From Lepidostoma basale (Eukaryota > Arthropoda > Insecta > Trichoptera > Lepidostomatidae): a stretch of 64,000 nucleotides of DNA. The notes below the pieces were generated by a model, which did not search any database, was not told the origin of the DNA, and worked only from the letters and a program-made list of their open reading frames with translations. Shown here piece by piece: positions 20,597 through 32,150 of this stretch. Location of the stretch: contig JAHDVF020000106.1 of the NCBI GenBank assembly GCA_022606425.2, positions 1,426,001 through 1,490,000 on the forward strand. The letters run 5' to 3'. Position numbers and translations under genes: made by a program. Every line of letters begins with the position of its first letter. Positions within the stretch are counted from its first letter, which is position 1.

Positions 20597-22438
20597 AGGT
20601 ACCAAAGTCAATTCTAGCGGGAAATTGGGTATTTATTCACTATTTTTAATTCCAATTATTTCTTACATAATATCTTAAAACATAAATGGAGCATCATAAA
20701 CCAAGTCAATTAACCACATGGCAATGGTGTTAACGCGATGCGAGGTTCCCAAAGTTGATAAGTAACGCCCCAAACATTTCTCATTGTTTTAGTAGCGTTT
20801 GCATTCCCAAGTTGATGACACATTTTTAGCAAAGTGTTCGCATTATTGCTTGGTTTTACATTATGAATATTTTGATTGAAGGTATGTTCTTAATAATTCA
20901 CTTTATTATATTATTTTGCTTTTTTATTTCATGTGTTTGAGGGGAAATAACTAAACAATGAATTATCGGATTATAAAAGTTTATCATTTAAGTTTGTGAA
21001 GGCCTACAAAAAAATCCCCGAGACACCCGATCAATTTTATTATTTTATTTTATGTAGTGATATATATGTTATAAAATCCATAAGAAATTAGCTGCCGGAA
21101 ATTGCCTATTTAGAATGTATGTTACTTTTTATTTCAGATGGCTCAATTTCTCGAAGAATCTTGTTTGACATTTGGCGAAGGGGAAATAATAAAACTAAAG
21201 TAAAACATATATTGTTCAGAAATTTCAACTAGAAATGTTTAATAAAGAGATTATTATATTATATTATGCCTATAAACAAACAAAAAATGCGTTTTTGTGG
21301 CACATTAAGATCGAAATGGGTCGAAAGTAACAGAACACAAAAATATTTATGAAAAAAAATTCTAAGTGGTTGGATGCTGAAATATCTTTTCCTGAATCGA
21401 CTTCCAAAGAGATTCAAGATATATCAGAGGTGCCATCTACTTCTGGAAATATCAGCAGGAAGAAATCTTTTGGTAATCATACGAAAAAACGTAGCGAAAA
21501 ATAGCCTATACTTGAGTTGGCGTCTGGCGACGAGTTAATGTACGCTGCACAAATTAGTTTAAGATCTGCGGGAAGAAGAGATGCTGCAAAAATTATTGAG
21601 GAGATTACGTTTTCTCCAAAGAGAGCAACTAGTTGCTTTTTATTCTAGAATAAAAAAACATATAGAAAGTCTCCTAGGTCGGCTAAAATATATTCACGTG
21701 AAAAAGCACTAGCTTTGTTTGTTGATGCAAAACTTACTAAATATGCTCATTCAATCAGAAGCTAAAGCCCTAGGTGCTAATATTTACCCATCTTAAAAAC
21801 ATATTTTGGAAGCAAAAAAAGTGCTATCCAGTCAATTCAGCTAAAATAACTGAAAATTGTGCAGAAGTAAATTTACAAAAGATATTGGACCATATAATGG
21901 AATGCTCACCTGCTCCTCATTTCCTCTGACCCTTTAATAACTTCCTACAGAAGTAACTCTTAAAGGCCTAAGGGTAGTTTTAATCCAGAGGTTATAAAAT
22001 TGTAACAAAATCCGCAACCACCAGATACTAGAGATAATCTATCTGAGATAACATGGTTATTATGATTCTACTTAATTTTCATTTTTGTCCTTATTTTACT
22101 TCACGTTTTTTTAATAATATTTTTACTACTTATACCTTGGAACAAGAATGACTTGTACATATGTATGTTACGGTATATCAATAGTTTAATTTCGTCTTAG
22201 ATAAATGCATTTTCTAACAATAATTAGTAGATTTATCTACATAATAATTTCGATGATTTACTAAATTTTGATATTTCTAATAAAAGTTGAAATATATTAT
22301 GTATTCACATTTCTTTAATAAAACAAGTATTTCATATAACAAATATTACAGTTTTTGTGTTAAAATATTTTTTAAACCATTAATTACCATTTTATTACAT
22401 ATTAGAGAAATTTCCCGTCAGATTTGAATTTGGGACCT
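20597..22438 (+). mobile_element. Non-autonomous DNA transposon, 1842 bp, unknown family
   Basis: Lies inside the LTR. Terminal inverted repeats of about 30 bp (20597-20626 and 22409-22438, about 80 percent matching, each containing CGGGAAATT) and a CTG target duplication (20594-20596, 22439-22441). A 3-bp CWG duplication occurs in PIF/Harbinger elements, but no DDE transposase is visible. The only coding remnant is the decayed gene at 21330-21920. Possibly an internally deleted element that captured or retains an accessory ORF. Confidence 0.75.
21330..21925 (+). pseudogene. Decayed ORF inside the DNA transposon
   Basis: Reading with two frameshifts and one TAG (21504): FMKKNSKWLDAEISFPESTS, then ELASGDELMYAAQISLRSAG, RRDAAKIIEEITFSPKRAT, YSREKALALFVDAKLTKY, EAKALGANIYPS and AEVNLQKILDHIMEC. 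The acidic, alpha-helical DELMYAAQISLRSAGRRDAAKI block looks like a conserved domain, but I do not recognise a named family. Not like a DDE transposase. It may be an element-borne accessory protein. Confidence 0.55.
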
Positions 22439-22802
22439 CTGTGCGCTGCCCGCCTCGCTGCCTGCTCCCCGACTACCTACAGTCCGCGCTACCGCCTGCC
22501 CCTTCATCCGGAGGAACTTCTGCCGGTACCTCGCCACCGGACAGGATCTACTTTACTCTAGTGTAATTATCGCTTGTACTAGATTCAATAAATTGTATAG
22601 AAAGAACGTTATTTTCATTGGCCGCCCGGTTTGATCCCTATCAATACATAGTTGCAAACCGTAAAATATTCTCGGAAGTTAACCAAAATCTACATCAAAT
22701 TTCATGGTTTGTTTGTTTATTAAATGTCATACAACAATAATCAGTTTAAATAAAAAACTTTGTTACGAATATCAAAATGTATTATATTTAGTTGCGACAG
22801 CT

Positions 22803-22846
22803 GTTTCGCTAACCGATGTTAGCATCGTCGGGTCTTACAATCAATT
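22803..22846 (-). ncRNA. Hammerhead-like motif, family 2 (duplicate)
   Basis: Unit B copy of the 9262-9303 motif: GAAAC, a perfect 6-bp GCTAAC/GTTAGC helix and CCGACGA on the minus strand, with GTC after the GAAACAGCT. Cleavage triplet intact here. Helix I is weak. Confidence 0.4.
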
Positions 22847-23269
22847 AAAAAAATACATCAGAAATACGAGTTTATTTACAAAATTATTAGGAGGGGAACA
22901 AACTACACACAATATTGTAAACAATTATAATAAAGTTGGGGAAAAACAGTAATTAGTTTCAACAGTAACAGAAATTCGATATTGATGAGTCAACAAAATC
23001 AGGAGAAATAAACAGGGAAGCAAATAACGTTAATAGAAAAGGGATTCGACAAATGAAAGACAATTATTATAGTAATGGTGGAAAGAATCTTATTTAGAAA
23101 CTAACCGATAAGTCATACATAATTGAGGAAATAAACGAAGAAGTGAAATCGCAATATCAATATTTTTTCGTTGAATTATAATACGAAAATGTTTTTAATG
23201 TATTATACTCGTATACTAGAGGTGAATATGTAGGAATTTGATTGTTGATATTTTTTCACACTTTTTTTG

Positions 23270-23725
23270 TTTTTAATTAACCTTATGTATGGAAGTGAAG
23301 CATGGAACTGACAAAAGAATGATGAAAGTAGAATAAATGCAGTAGAAAATAGATCTCAAAGACGAATGTGTGGCAAATCTGTATATGATAGAGTGACAAA
23401 TGCAAGTATAAGAAGTGAATGTGGTGCGAATGAAAGTGTTATGAACAAAATATGTAAAGGGTCATTAAGATGGTTTGGACACATGGAAAGAATGAGTGAA
23501 GACAGAATGGTAAAGAAGGTATATGTAAACGGCGTGAACGGAGCTAGAAATAGAGGAAGGCCGAGGAAAACGTGGCACGATCAAATCAATCAAATATTGA
23601 ATGTCGGACACGTGAAGAGTCGGAGAAATCGAGAGAAGTATGTCAGGACAGAACAGTGTGGCGTTCCATTCTTTCTGCCTACCCCTCCGGGGAGACGGCG
23701 TGATGGTTAGTTAGTTAGTTAGTTT
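23270..23725 (+). mobile_element. TTAG-tail LINE, C-terminal third
   Basis: Duplicate of 9725-10192. Its frame is open from 23366 to 23710 (the TAA of unit A is GAA here). Ends in the CTCCGGGG hairpin and TTAG tail. Confidence 0.82.
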
Positions 23726-23854
23726 TTGTTTTTAATTTATAGATTTTCCACTTTTCAAATTTATTTTTAATTATTTGTTAAGTGTAAAAAAAATGTATCC
23801 TTGATTTCAAAATTGTGGTAAAAATTAATGCAATGGTTCGCGATTTCAGAGACT

Positions 23855-24010
23855 TGGACTTGGATATTCTGGCTTACAGAGGTTCAGCTCTAATGGCTAT
23901 TCCTCTTATGTCTGCAGGAAACATTGTTGGAATGTGATTTGGTAGTTGTTTATGATGGGGCTAAATGTATGGCCCGGAGTGTCCCTCCGATAGAGGGCGA
24001 GGGGGGAATA
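23855..24010 (-). mobile_element. Jockey-like LINE 3' end
   Basis: Duplicate of 10310-10460. Confidence 0.6.
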
Positions 24011-24136
24011 TGCTTCTATTTTATACGAAATTTTATGTTCATATAACCTCATTGAAAATGATATGCCCGTTTTACCGAAAGCTAACTTTTAGCGAAATAG
24101 CTGTCGCGACTAAATATAATCAATTATGATATTCAT

Positions 24137-24390
24137 ATAACGACCTTCGTGAAAGAGTGGTAAGTATTTGACTGCCACCCCTAAGTTCCCAAATTTGATT
24201 CTTGGCGATGGAAGTGGATTGTCACACTGTCGTTGGTCTGGTGCAGAATTCACGTGACAATAAAATGGCGATAGATTAGCTACCTATCATGTCACGAGAA
24301 TCAAAATGATAACTATACCCTGTACATCGGTTTGGCTCGCGCTGTAATGATGTAAAGAGCGATTACCAAATTAATAATAATAATAATAAC
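24137..24390 (+). mobile_element. tRNA-derived SINE
   Basis: Duplicate of 10597-10848, with its box A changed (TGAAAGAGTGG) and a shorter (TAA)n tail. Confidence 0.78.
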
Positions 24391-24939
24391 AAAGTTTTTC
24401 GTTTTAACAGTTAAGAATGTTGAAATATCAAACGATAGATTATCTAACAATAATCAGAACTATATAAGACGTTTTCATTTGTATTAATTAGTCTCCACTT
24501 TTCTCTATCTTAACCATATTCTTCCCCTACTGGAATTATGTCGTCAACCCATCTTTTTGGGGTTTCATGATATCGAGACTCGAGAGAAAAAATTGAGAAA
24601 CAGAGTTATAGGATTCCGTGCATATTCTCTCCACAATTCTCAAGAAAATCCCTCTTTCAGTTACACAGTTGCATGTTAGAGATATTTGAAACTTCGCAAG
24701 TGTTCTCGGGCTATGTATTTTATGTATGTATTCAACAATTCACAGGAGCCGATCTCCATTTCATGTCAAGTGCCCCGATAAACGACGAATGACATGATGA
24801 AAATTAATATCTTCTCCATCCCATTCGTCGCCAAACGTTGGTTAGCGAATCAGCTAAGAAACTAACAATATTGAAGGCGTCATTTCGTTATACATAAAAT
24901 TAAATACAATAATTTGTAAATGATTTAGCATTTAAGTGT

Positions 24940-25660
24940 GTGCGGGTGATGCCTACTGGTGGCGATGAGGTCCGCAACTCATCACACCGCATCTCCCGCA
25001 GGGGCGAACAGAGAAGGGTGGAGTGCCGCATCGGTACATGGAATATAAGGGGAGGTATGGAAGGAAAGTTGAATGAGATGTGTGCAGAAATGGATAATAA
25101 GTGTTTAGATGTTTTATGTGTGACTGACATAAAACATCATCACCATACATCCTCTGCCATTCATAAAGGCACCTTGCACATCCCAAACTTTGTCACTCGT
25201 CAATTTTCTTACTCTTTCTATTAAAATTCTGCCATAGACTTTACCAACGACACTCAAAAGACTCTGTGGTTTCCACATTCTATACGCGATCCTTTTCCTT
25301 TGTACAGGGGCATAATTACTGCTCTCCTCCAGTCTAGCGGCGTATATCCCTCCTCCAAGCACTGGTTAAATAACTTACGAGTACATAACCATGTAGAAAC
25401 CACTTCGCCACCGCTTTTAATAAAGTCTATGGCAATACAATCAAACCCAACAGCTTTTCCACTTTTCATTGCACTCACGGATCTTTTCATCTTTTCACAC
25501 TGTCGGCCATGTGAGGAGTCAGAGAAATCGACGCGCGTGCATGACACGATGTATGAATGTTGAGGAAGCGAGAGAAATATGTCAGGAAAGAAAGGTGTGG
25601 CAGTCCATTCTTTCTGCCTACCCCTTCGGGGAGACGGCGTGATGGTTAGTTAGTTAGTTA
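24940..25660 (+). mobile_element. Scrambled TTAG-tail LINE (duplicate)
   Basis: Same EN(+)/RT(-)/3' end(+) order and the same joints as 11409-12130, plus a deletion in the RT block near 25262 and GAGT inserted near 25380. The tail is longer (25647-25668). Confidence 0.83.
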
Positions 25661-25694
25661 GTTAGTCATTTCGTTACCATCATAACTAAAGTGG

Positions 25695-26620
25695 GTCAAC
25701 TAACTAACCACCACGCCATCTCTCTCCCGAAGGGGTAGGAAGAAAGAATAGACCGCCACTCTGCGTGCAATTAGAGATGGTTCGACATTATGAAGACAAG
25801 ATACTTTCTAAAGTCGAGAGTATTTGTCCCCTGAACGTACTTTCACTAATATAAATATAATACAATACACTAATATATAATAATACATATTGTGTTAATA
25901 TAAAAGAGGAGCGAGAGTTGTGTCAGGATAGAACAGTGTGGCGCACGGCGGTCCATCTATCTGCCTACCCCTTTATGGAAACGGCGTGATTGTTAGTTAG
26001 TTTAGAGAATAATTGTTAAAAAATTTACATTGAAGAAGGTAATGTAACATCCGACACATATCTGCAAATCAAAAATTAACGTGTTGAGAAATTACAAAAT
26101 GTTTTTCATTTCTTTATTTAAATTGTATTTTTTTACCCTTATGTATGGAAGTGAAGCTTAGAGTTGACAGAAGAAGGATTAAAGTAGGATAAAAATGCCA
26201 TAGAAATGAGGTCACTAAGAAGGATGTGCGGAAAAACAATGTATGATAGAATATCTAATGATGAAGTAAGAAAGGAATATAAAGCGGATGAATGCGTGAT
26301 AAATAAAATCAAGAAAGGGTCACAAGGGCGTGATAAATAAAATCAGAATGAATGAGGGAAGAATGGTTAAAAAGTAGTGTGAATGGAAAAATAAGTCGAG
26401 GAAGGCTAAGGAAAACATGCCATGATCAAATTAATCAATCAATGAAAGGCAACCATGTTCGAAGTACGAACAATTGACGAGCGTGCGCGTCACGGTGTGT
26501 TAATGTAAAAGAGGCGCGAGAGTTGTGTCAGGAGAGAACAGTGTGGCGGTCCATCTATCTGCCTACTCCTCCATGGAAACGGCGTGTTGGTTAGTTAATT
26601 AGTTAGTTAGTTTAATACAA
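25695..26620. mobile_element. Cluster of TTAG-tail LINE 3' ends (duplicate)
   Basis: Unit B version of 12155-13075: one minus fragment facing the preceding tail, then two plus fragments with TTAG tails. Confidence 0.72.
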
Positions 26621-26884
26621 AATAATTTCTTTATTGCGAAGCCACTGGTTGACGACACCTGGATTAGGGTCAAATGAGACTTAACCGTTCAGGAATTCTC
26701 TAAACTACTCCTCTCAATTTCTGTCTTCGCGGTTCTGATATCTCACTCCGTCTGCTGTAACATGAGACGTTATATCTTCAAGGAGAACAATTAATTCTAA
26801 ATACGGCTTATTCAAATTTAAATTCTGAATTGGAACAGGCATTTGAAAACGAGGTTCATATCATAATTAAACAATTACTGGTTT

Positions 26885-27570
26885 CATCAACTAACTAACT
26901 AACCATCATGCCGTCCCCCCGAAGGGGTAGGTATAAAGAATGAACTGCCACACTTTTCTTTCCTGGCATATTTCTCTCGCTTCCTCAACATTCATACTTC
27001 ATTCATGCACGCGCGTCGATTTCTGACTCCTCACGTGGCCGACATTCAATATTTGATTTATTTGATTGTGCCACGTTTTCCTCGGCCTTCCTCTATTTCT
27101 AGTTCCATTTACATCGTTAACATATACTTTTATAACCATTCTTTCTTCATTCATTCTTTCCATGTGACAAAACCATATTAATGATGCTTTCATTATTTTG
27201 TTCATAACACCATCATTCGCAGCGCATTCGCTTCTTATATTTTTTCATTCGACACTCTATCTCATTTCTATTCACATTCTACTGCATTTATTCTACTTTC
27301 ATCGATAAATAAACGATGTAAATGAAGTACGGAGTCGAAGTAGACCGAGGAAAACATAGCATGACCAAATTAATCAAATTTTACAGGTTGGTCATGTATG
27401 AAGTCGGAAGAATCGACGTGCGTGTATGATTCGTTGTATGAATGTGAAGGATGATAGAGAGGTGAGTCATTAGAGTAGTGTGGTTAGAGTAGTAGTCACG
27501 ATAGAATAGTAGGCGGGTTCAGTGTCTCTGTCTACTCTTGCGGGGAAACGGCGTGCTGGTTTGTTGTTGA
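26885..27570. mobile_element. Two convergent TTAG-tail LINE fragments (duplicate)
   Basis: Unit B version of 13345-14030: 26885-27305 (-) and 27310-27570 (+), the latter with a GTT-rich tail. Confidence 0.72.
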
Positions 27571-27865
27571 ATAATACATGTAGTTCTAACAATAATAAAA
27601 ACGTTTTTATATTTTGAGTTGTGTATTTTCAATAAAGTTATTATAAATTTTTGCACGTACAGAGTACGATTGTAAAAACACTGTATGTTCAAAGAACAAT
27701 AACTCCTAACTTCAAACAGGACAGACTCGGGAGAAGAATAGTACAACTCTATTTAAGAACTCGTAGAAAAATAACTTTAATCATGACGAATCCGATTGTC
27801 TATATAAATAAAAGACAATGTGTGTTATTGTGTGTCCCATTTACTCGTTTAAAATAAGAAGATAA

Positions 27866-29140
27866 AACTAACTAACCATCACGCCAGCTCTCCGAAGGGG
27901 TTGGCAGAAACAGGTCTACCACAATGTTGTTTCTAGATTCCTCAACATCCACATATCGTGGCATGTACACATGTCGATTTCTCCGACTTGTCACGTCTTC
28001 TTCTCTGGTTTCAATCCTGGGATTGGTTTGCAGCAATTCCCTCTATTCTTCTCTTCCATTCTTCCCTGTCTTGTGCGGCTCTTTTGAAATCTGCATATGA
28101 TGAGCAGTGCACGTCCACCAACAGGTCCTCCAGGTACTCTCGGCGTGGGCGTCCTCTAGAGTTTGTCCCCTCGGTCATACCCTCCATTATGGCATATCGT
28201 TTTTTAAGCGGTCACATTTAGATTTTTAAGATTTAAAACACGTCTTAATGCGCCCTTGAGGTGATTACATCACAAAAACGGCGCTTTAAAAGTTAGCATA
28301 TTATTATTATTATTATTATTATTAAGGGGCCTTCTTGTCGTATTACATGGCCGATCCATCTTGCACGCCTTTCGGACAAGGTCCTGAGCAGGTGCCTTCC
28401 TCCTTCGATTCTTTGAAGAACCTCCCCATTTGTGATGTGGTCTCTCCAGGAAATTCCTAATAGTCTTCTATAGGACCACATCTCAAAAGCCTCAAGTCTC
28501 CGTTTATCTCTTTTGGATAGGCACCATGTTTCGCAGCCGTACATCAAAATACTCCATACATAGGTCTCGATAAGGAGTATTCTCAGTTTTAGGTCTATAT
28601 TATTCGATTCTATTATTTTCGACCTTTTATTAAATGCAAGCCTAGCCTGATGTATACGGCTGTCGACCTCGCTCTTAGACCGACCGTCCCATGTTATTTT
28701 GCTCCCGAGGTAGACAAACTCCTTGGTGTTCTTTAGTGGAACTCCTGACATCACTACTCTCATCTGATATTGCGTTCGGCCTATAGTCAGCAGCTTTGTT
28801 TTGTCTTTATTTTTCTTCATGTTGTAGTTATTTTGAAGAATGCTTTTGAAGAAACTTGTCACGTATCCAACATTTAATTTTTTATTAATTTGATCGTGCC
28901 ACGTTTTCCTATATTTCTTGTTCCGTGTACATATACTTGTATTATCATTCTTTCTTTCCATATGTCTCAACCATCTTAATTTCACTTGCACTGCATTCAC
29001 ATCTTATATTTGCATTTGACACTCTAAGAGATCTCATTTCTCCTGCATTTATTCTACTTTCATCCTTATTTTCCTAGTTCCATGGTTCACTTCCATAAAT
29101 AAGGGACGGTACGAGAACACCGTTGTGCAGAGTCATCTTA
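27866..29140 (-). mobile_element. TTAG-tail LINE interrupted by RTE-C (duplicate)
   Basis: Unit B version of 14328-15500. RTE-C spans 27997-28853 between ACTTGTCACGT duplications (27986-27996 and 28854-28864). An extra block at 28194-28323 splits RTE-C. Confidence 0.82.
28194..28323 (+). mobile_element. L2-like LINE 3' tail, unit B only
   Basis: About 130 bp absent from unit A (at about 14655). Contains TGCGCCCTTGAGGTGATTAC, then AAAACGGCGC and a (TTA)n tail, matching the 3' UTR of the L2-like element at 52160-52270. An extreme 5' truncation. Confidence 0.65.
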
Positions 29141-29214
29141 GATTTTTTTAAATAGATATGTATTTGCGATGACAAATTTGAGTTCACCATTCACATTGTA
29201 GGCCACTCGAGGCG

Positions 29215-29800
29215 AAAATGATGATGATGGTGATTCTTATAGCGCCATTTTAGCTTTACTTCAAAGGCGCTCTTCGTCTCGAAAACTCCTTTGTTGTCTT
29301 AATTGCGGATATTGGTTGGGCAGCATATTACACGCTGCCAAAACCACGATCGGCGATATTTGAAGCTCCGTGGCGCCGTGGGACAAGAAGTTTATACAAA
29401 GATTCTTCTCATCCAGATCGTAGCGTTGAGTGCTGAGGGTTCAGATGGATTAGCTTGCAAAGGTATGTGAGGTAGTGGGGTGCTTGTCCATGTAGGGCTT
29501 TGTGAACAAGTAGACATAGTTTATACTCAATTTCCTCACGTAACCTTAACCAGTGAAGTCGATAGAGGATTGAAGTTAATTGAGGCTTTATGGATTGCTG
29601 TATATCCAGTTGCATCTTGGGTTGTACGGCATATAGCGAGTTGCAGTAGTCGATACGTGAGATGATGAACGAATTTACAATGAATTTCTTCAATATTCGT
29701 CATCACCTTGTGTTGTGGATTCACATTTGAATTACTTTTTGAAAACATTGTGTTTTCACAGTACATTTTTCACAAACATGTTTCTGGCCACAGATGCCCT
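29215..29800 (-). mobile_element. L2/CR1-like LINE 3' part (duplicate)
   Basis: Same as 15556-16130. The 94-residue frame at 29409-29693 is identical. Confidence 0.8.
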
Positions 29801-29927
29801 CACTCAATGTATTATAGATATTTTAACCGAACTATTCCTACACTGAAGAAAGGCGACTGGGTTCGGAAACACATTTGTGAAAAGTGTTGTGAAAATACAA
29901 TAAATACAATTCTTCGATAGCCCTACA

Positions 29928-30365
29928 GCCCATATCGAGCCTTAGCCTCCAGTAATCTTCGCCTCCAACTCCTCCTGTCCTCCGCTTCGACCCTCCAATC
30001 TGACACTCGTAACAATTTCGCCCCATCTCTCCCAACTTCATCCTCCCATCGCAGCCTTGGTTTTCAAATTGGTCTTCTACCACCTGGGAGACACTCCAGT
30101 AATCTTTTTGGGGTTCGCGATGACCGCATCCTCTGCACGTGACCGGCCCATCTCAGTCTATTCAGTCTGACCAATGTGGAGAGACTGGGATCATTGTAAA
30201 TATAGTACAGCTCGTCATTATACCGCACTCTCCAGCCTTCACCGTCATTCACAGGTCCCAGAATTCTGCGCAGCACCCTTCTCTGAAAAGTATCCAGTCG
30301 CTCTGCGGATTTCGCTGTCATTGTCCACGCCTCACACCCATAGGTTCATCACTACTGTTCGGATG
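29928..30365 (-). mobile_element. RTE-D LINE C-terminus (duplicate)
   Basis: Corresponds to 16257-16712. More base changes than the neighbouring blocks, several in the LRWAGHVQRMRSSRTPKRL segment, and a frameshift near 30070. Confidence 0.8.
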
Positions 30366-30869
30366 ATTGTTTTATACAGAATGATTTTGGTTTTTCAGTG
30401 TACGTTTCTTGATTTGAGCGCTGGTAGTAGAAAGAAGAATATTTTGTTGCCAATTGTGATTTTTCTTTCGATTTCCTTGTGATCTTCGTTTTCTTTTGTT
30501 ATAGACGTTGTTGTAAAAATATTTTACAATGTTTTCAAAAAGTTTTTCGAATTTTCAAGCGTTTTAATGGCATCAGAAGGTAAGCATTTTCGGTTACGAA
30601 GAGCAAAGAAGATAGATATACTATGTACAGGTAGTATACTATATAAACATAATATATACAGAATGTGATATCTTAATTGTGTTCTATAGATAACATTAAT
30701 TAGAATTTGTAACTTATTTGATTATATTATTTATGTAGATAAGATTGCGTGTAAACTATTGTTTTTATTTATATATTAAATTAACGATTATGGATAAAGA
30801 CAAGATATCTATCAGAATTACGCAGTTAGTAATCTGTAAAATAAATAAATAAAAAATTTAAGATAATCA

Positions 30870-31046
30870 AATGATTTTACTGAAACTCTTGATGGAAGGG
30901 AAAAAATTCAACTCCGATGGGGCAGTCCAAACCGAATTCAAAGATTTTATTGATTCCCGTCCGAATGGTTTTTTTATTAAAGGGATCGATGAACTACCTA
31001 TGAGATGGCAAAAGTGCATAGATAGCAATGGTACATACTTTGATTA
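30870..31046 (+). mobile_element. Mariner transposase C-terminal fragment
   Basis: Plus-strand reading LLKLLMEGKKFNSDGAVQT, FIDSRPNGFFIKGIDELP and RWQKCIDSNGTYFD, then TAA at 31045. This is the end of a mariner transposase, N-terminally truncated at the end of unit B. The related tail sequence near 61352-61395 shares the first 30 bases in inverse orientation. Confidence 0.8.
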
Positions 31047-31070
31047 AATAAATATATTATATTTAAAAAA

Positions 31071-31140
31071 ATCAACTTTATGTTCCTCCCATACAAAACG
31101 CCAAAAAATCAACTTTATGTTCCTCCCATACAAAACGCCA
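31071..31140 (+). repeat. Tandem duplication of a 37-bp unit
   Basis: ATCAACTTTATGTTCCTCCC and the following 17 bases occur twice (31071-31107, 31108-31140). They lie where the mariner 3' terminal repeat is expected and share ACAAAACGCCA with the next mariner. Confidence 0.8.
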
Positions 31141-31148
31141 ACCTAATA

Positions 31149-32014
31149 TTAGGTCCTTACATATGAAATTGCAGTTGCTGACAATAGACATCTGCCGTAA
31201 TCGTCTGGCCAGATTTAAGAAAGCTGTAATGAACGACACCAGCACTAGTCCACCAAACGCTCACAAGTAACTTTTTTGGAGTCAATTTTCGCTTGGGGCA
31301 TGGTTTGGCTGGTTCGGCAGGGTTCAGCCATTGCGATGAGCGCTTCCGATTATCATAAAGGATCCACTTTCCATCACAGGTAATGATTCGATTCAAAATC
31401 CCTTCATTATTGTGCCGGTTGAGTAATGCAACGCAGCAGTCAACGCGCGTTTGTTGATTTGCTTCACTCAATTCGTGAGGTACCCACCTTTCAAGCTTTT
31501 TCACCTTCCCAATTTGCTTCAAGTGGATTAAAACAGTTTTATCACTAACACCGCAGCCTGCAGGTAACTCGGACGTGGTTTGCGATGGATCCGCTTCCAC
31601 AATAGCCTTCAATTCTTCATTATCAACTTTGGTCTCCGGCCGTCCACGGGGCTTGTTCTGCAGGTCGAAATTTCCAGAACGAAAACGTTGGAACCAAAAA
31701 TGCACTGTGTTTTCTTTTGCGGCACCGTCGCCATACACATCATCAATCCTTCGAGCCGTTTTTGCAGCACTGGTGCCACGGTGGAACTCGTACTCGTAAA
31801 TAACGCGATATTTCAAGTTTTCCATTTTGTTAACTGAGTGACGCAAAGAAAAAAAACAATTGAGGAAAAAACAAATGAATTATAATTTTCGAAACACAAA
31901 TACTTGAGTAAATAGCTGTATAAATTTGAATTTGGAATTCCTAACCAAAGAGAAGATATTTGAAATCAAAGTTGCCAGTACGGCAAAACGCCAATTTCAT
32001 ATGTAAGGACCTAA
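31149..32014 (-). mobile_element. Mariner with partial transposase ORF
   Basis: Perfect 23-bp inverted repeats (31149-31171 and 31992-32014) inside TA duplications (31147-31148, 32015-32016). The minus ORF 31157-31846 is open for 229 residues: an N-terminal helix-turn-helix pair (LKYRVIYEYEFHRGTSAAKT, NTVHFWFQRFRSGNFDLQNK, then GRPETKVDNEELK), the WVPHELSEAN linker and ITCDGKWILYDN with the first catalytic Asp. It stops at the TIR right after QTITADVYCQQLQ, so the second and third catalytic Asp are missing. 866 bp in place of about 1.3 kb. Confidence 0.93.
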
Positions 32015-32040
32015 TATATAAAGGACTAAGTTTACAATAG

Positions 32041-32150
32041 TGTCACCAGTCTGTCGATGCCAGCGAGCCCGGCGAAACCGGTCGCTGTCTAAATAAAGAC
32101 AAAAGTGGAAGTAGTTCTAAAACATCGTTTTATTTAATTACTAATTAAAT
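32041..32150 (+). ncRNA. Hammerhead-like motif, family 3, single arm
   Basis: CTGTCGA, T, a GCCAGC/GCCCGGC hairpin, GAAAC, CG, GTC and then AAATAAAGACAAAAGT. Same consensus as 33289-33470 and 61150-61350. The invariant hammerhead A6 is T in all copies, so this family is probably not catalytic as it stands. Confidence 0.4.

Larger units (their letters stand above)
20341..22643 (+). mobile_element. Solo LTR split by a DNA transposon
   Basis: Starts TGATA and ends TATCA (5-bp inverted termini). Flanked by ATAC at 20337-20340 and 22644-22647. The corresponding site in unit A (about 8954) is empty. Without the nested element the LTR is about 458 bp. It has a TATA box (CCTATATAACGG near 20482) and AATAAA (near 22585) in U3-R-U5 order. 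No internal gag-pol is left, so it formed by LTR-LTR recombination. A 4-bp duplication with TG...CA ends suits Ty3/Gypsy, but BEL/Pao cannot be excluded. Confidence 0.85.
17843..30888 (+). repeat. Tandem segmental duplication, unit B
   Basis: Second copy of the segment described for unit A. Order and orientation of the shared blocks are preserved from the ATT-rich start (17860) to the block before the mariner C-terminus (30888). B-only segments are the nested LTR/DNA element 20341-22643, the RT fragment 19601-19757 and an LINE tail 28194-28323. A 27-bp deletion follows CTTCAC near 17855 relative to 6170. Confidence 0.88.

Noticed and set aside
31575..31837. Plus-strand ORFs over the second mariner
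   Set aside because: They are antisense shadows of the transposase frame.
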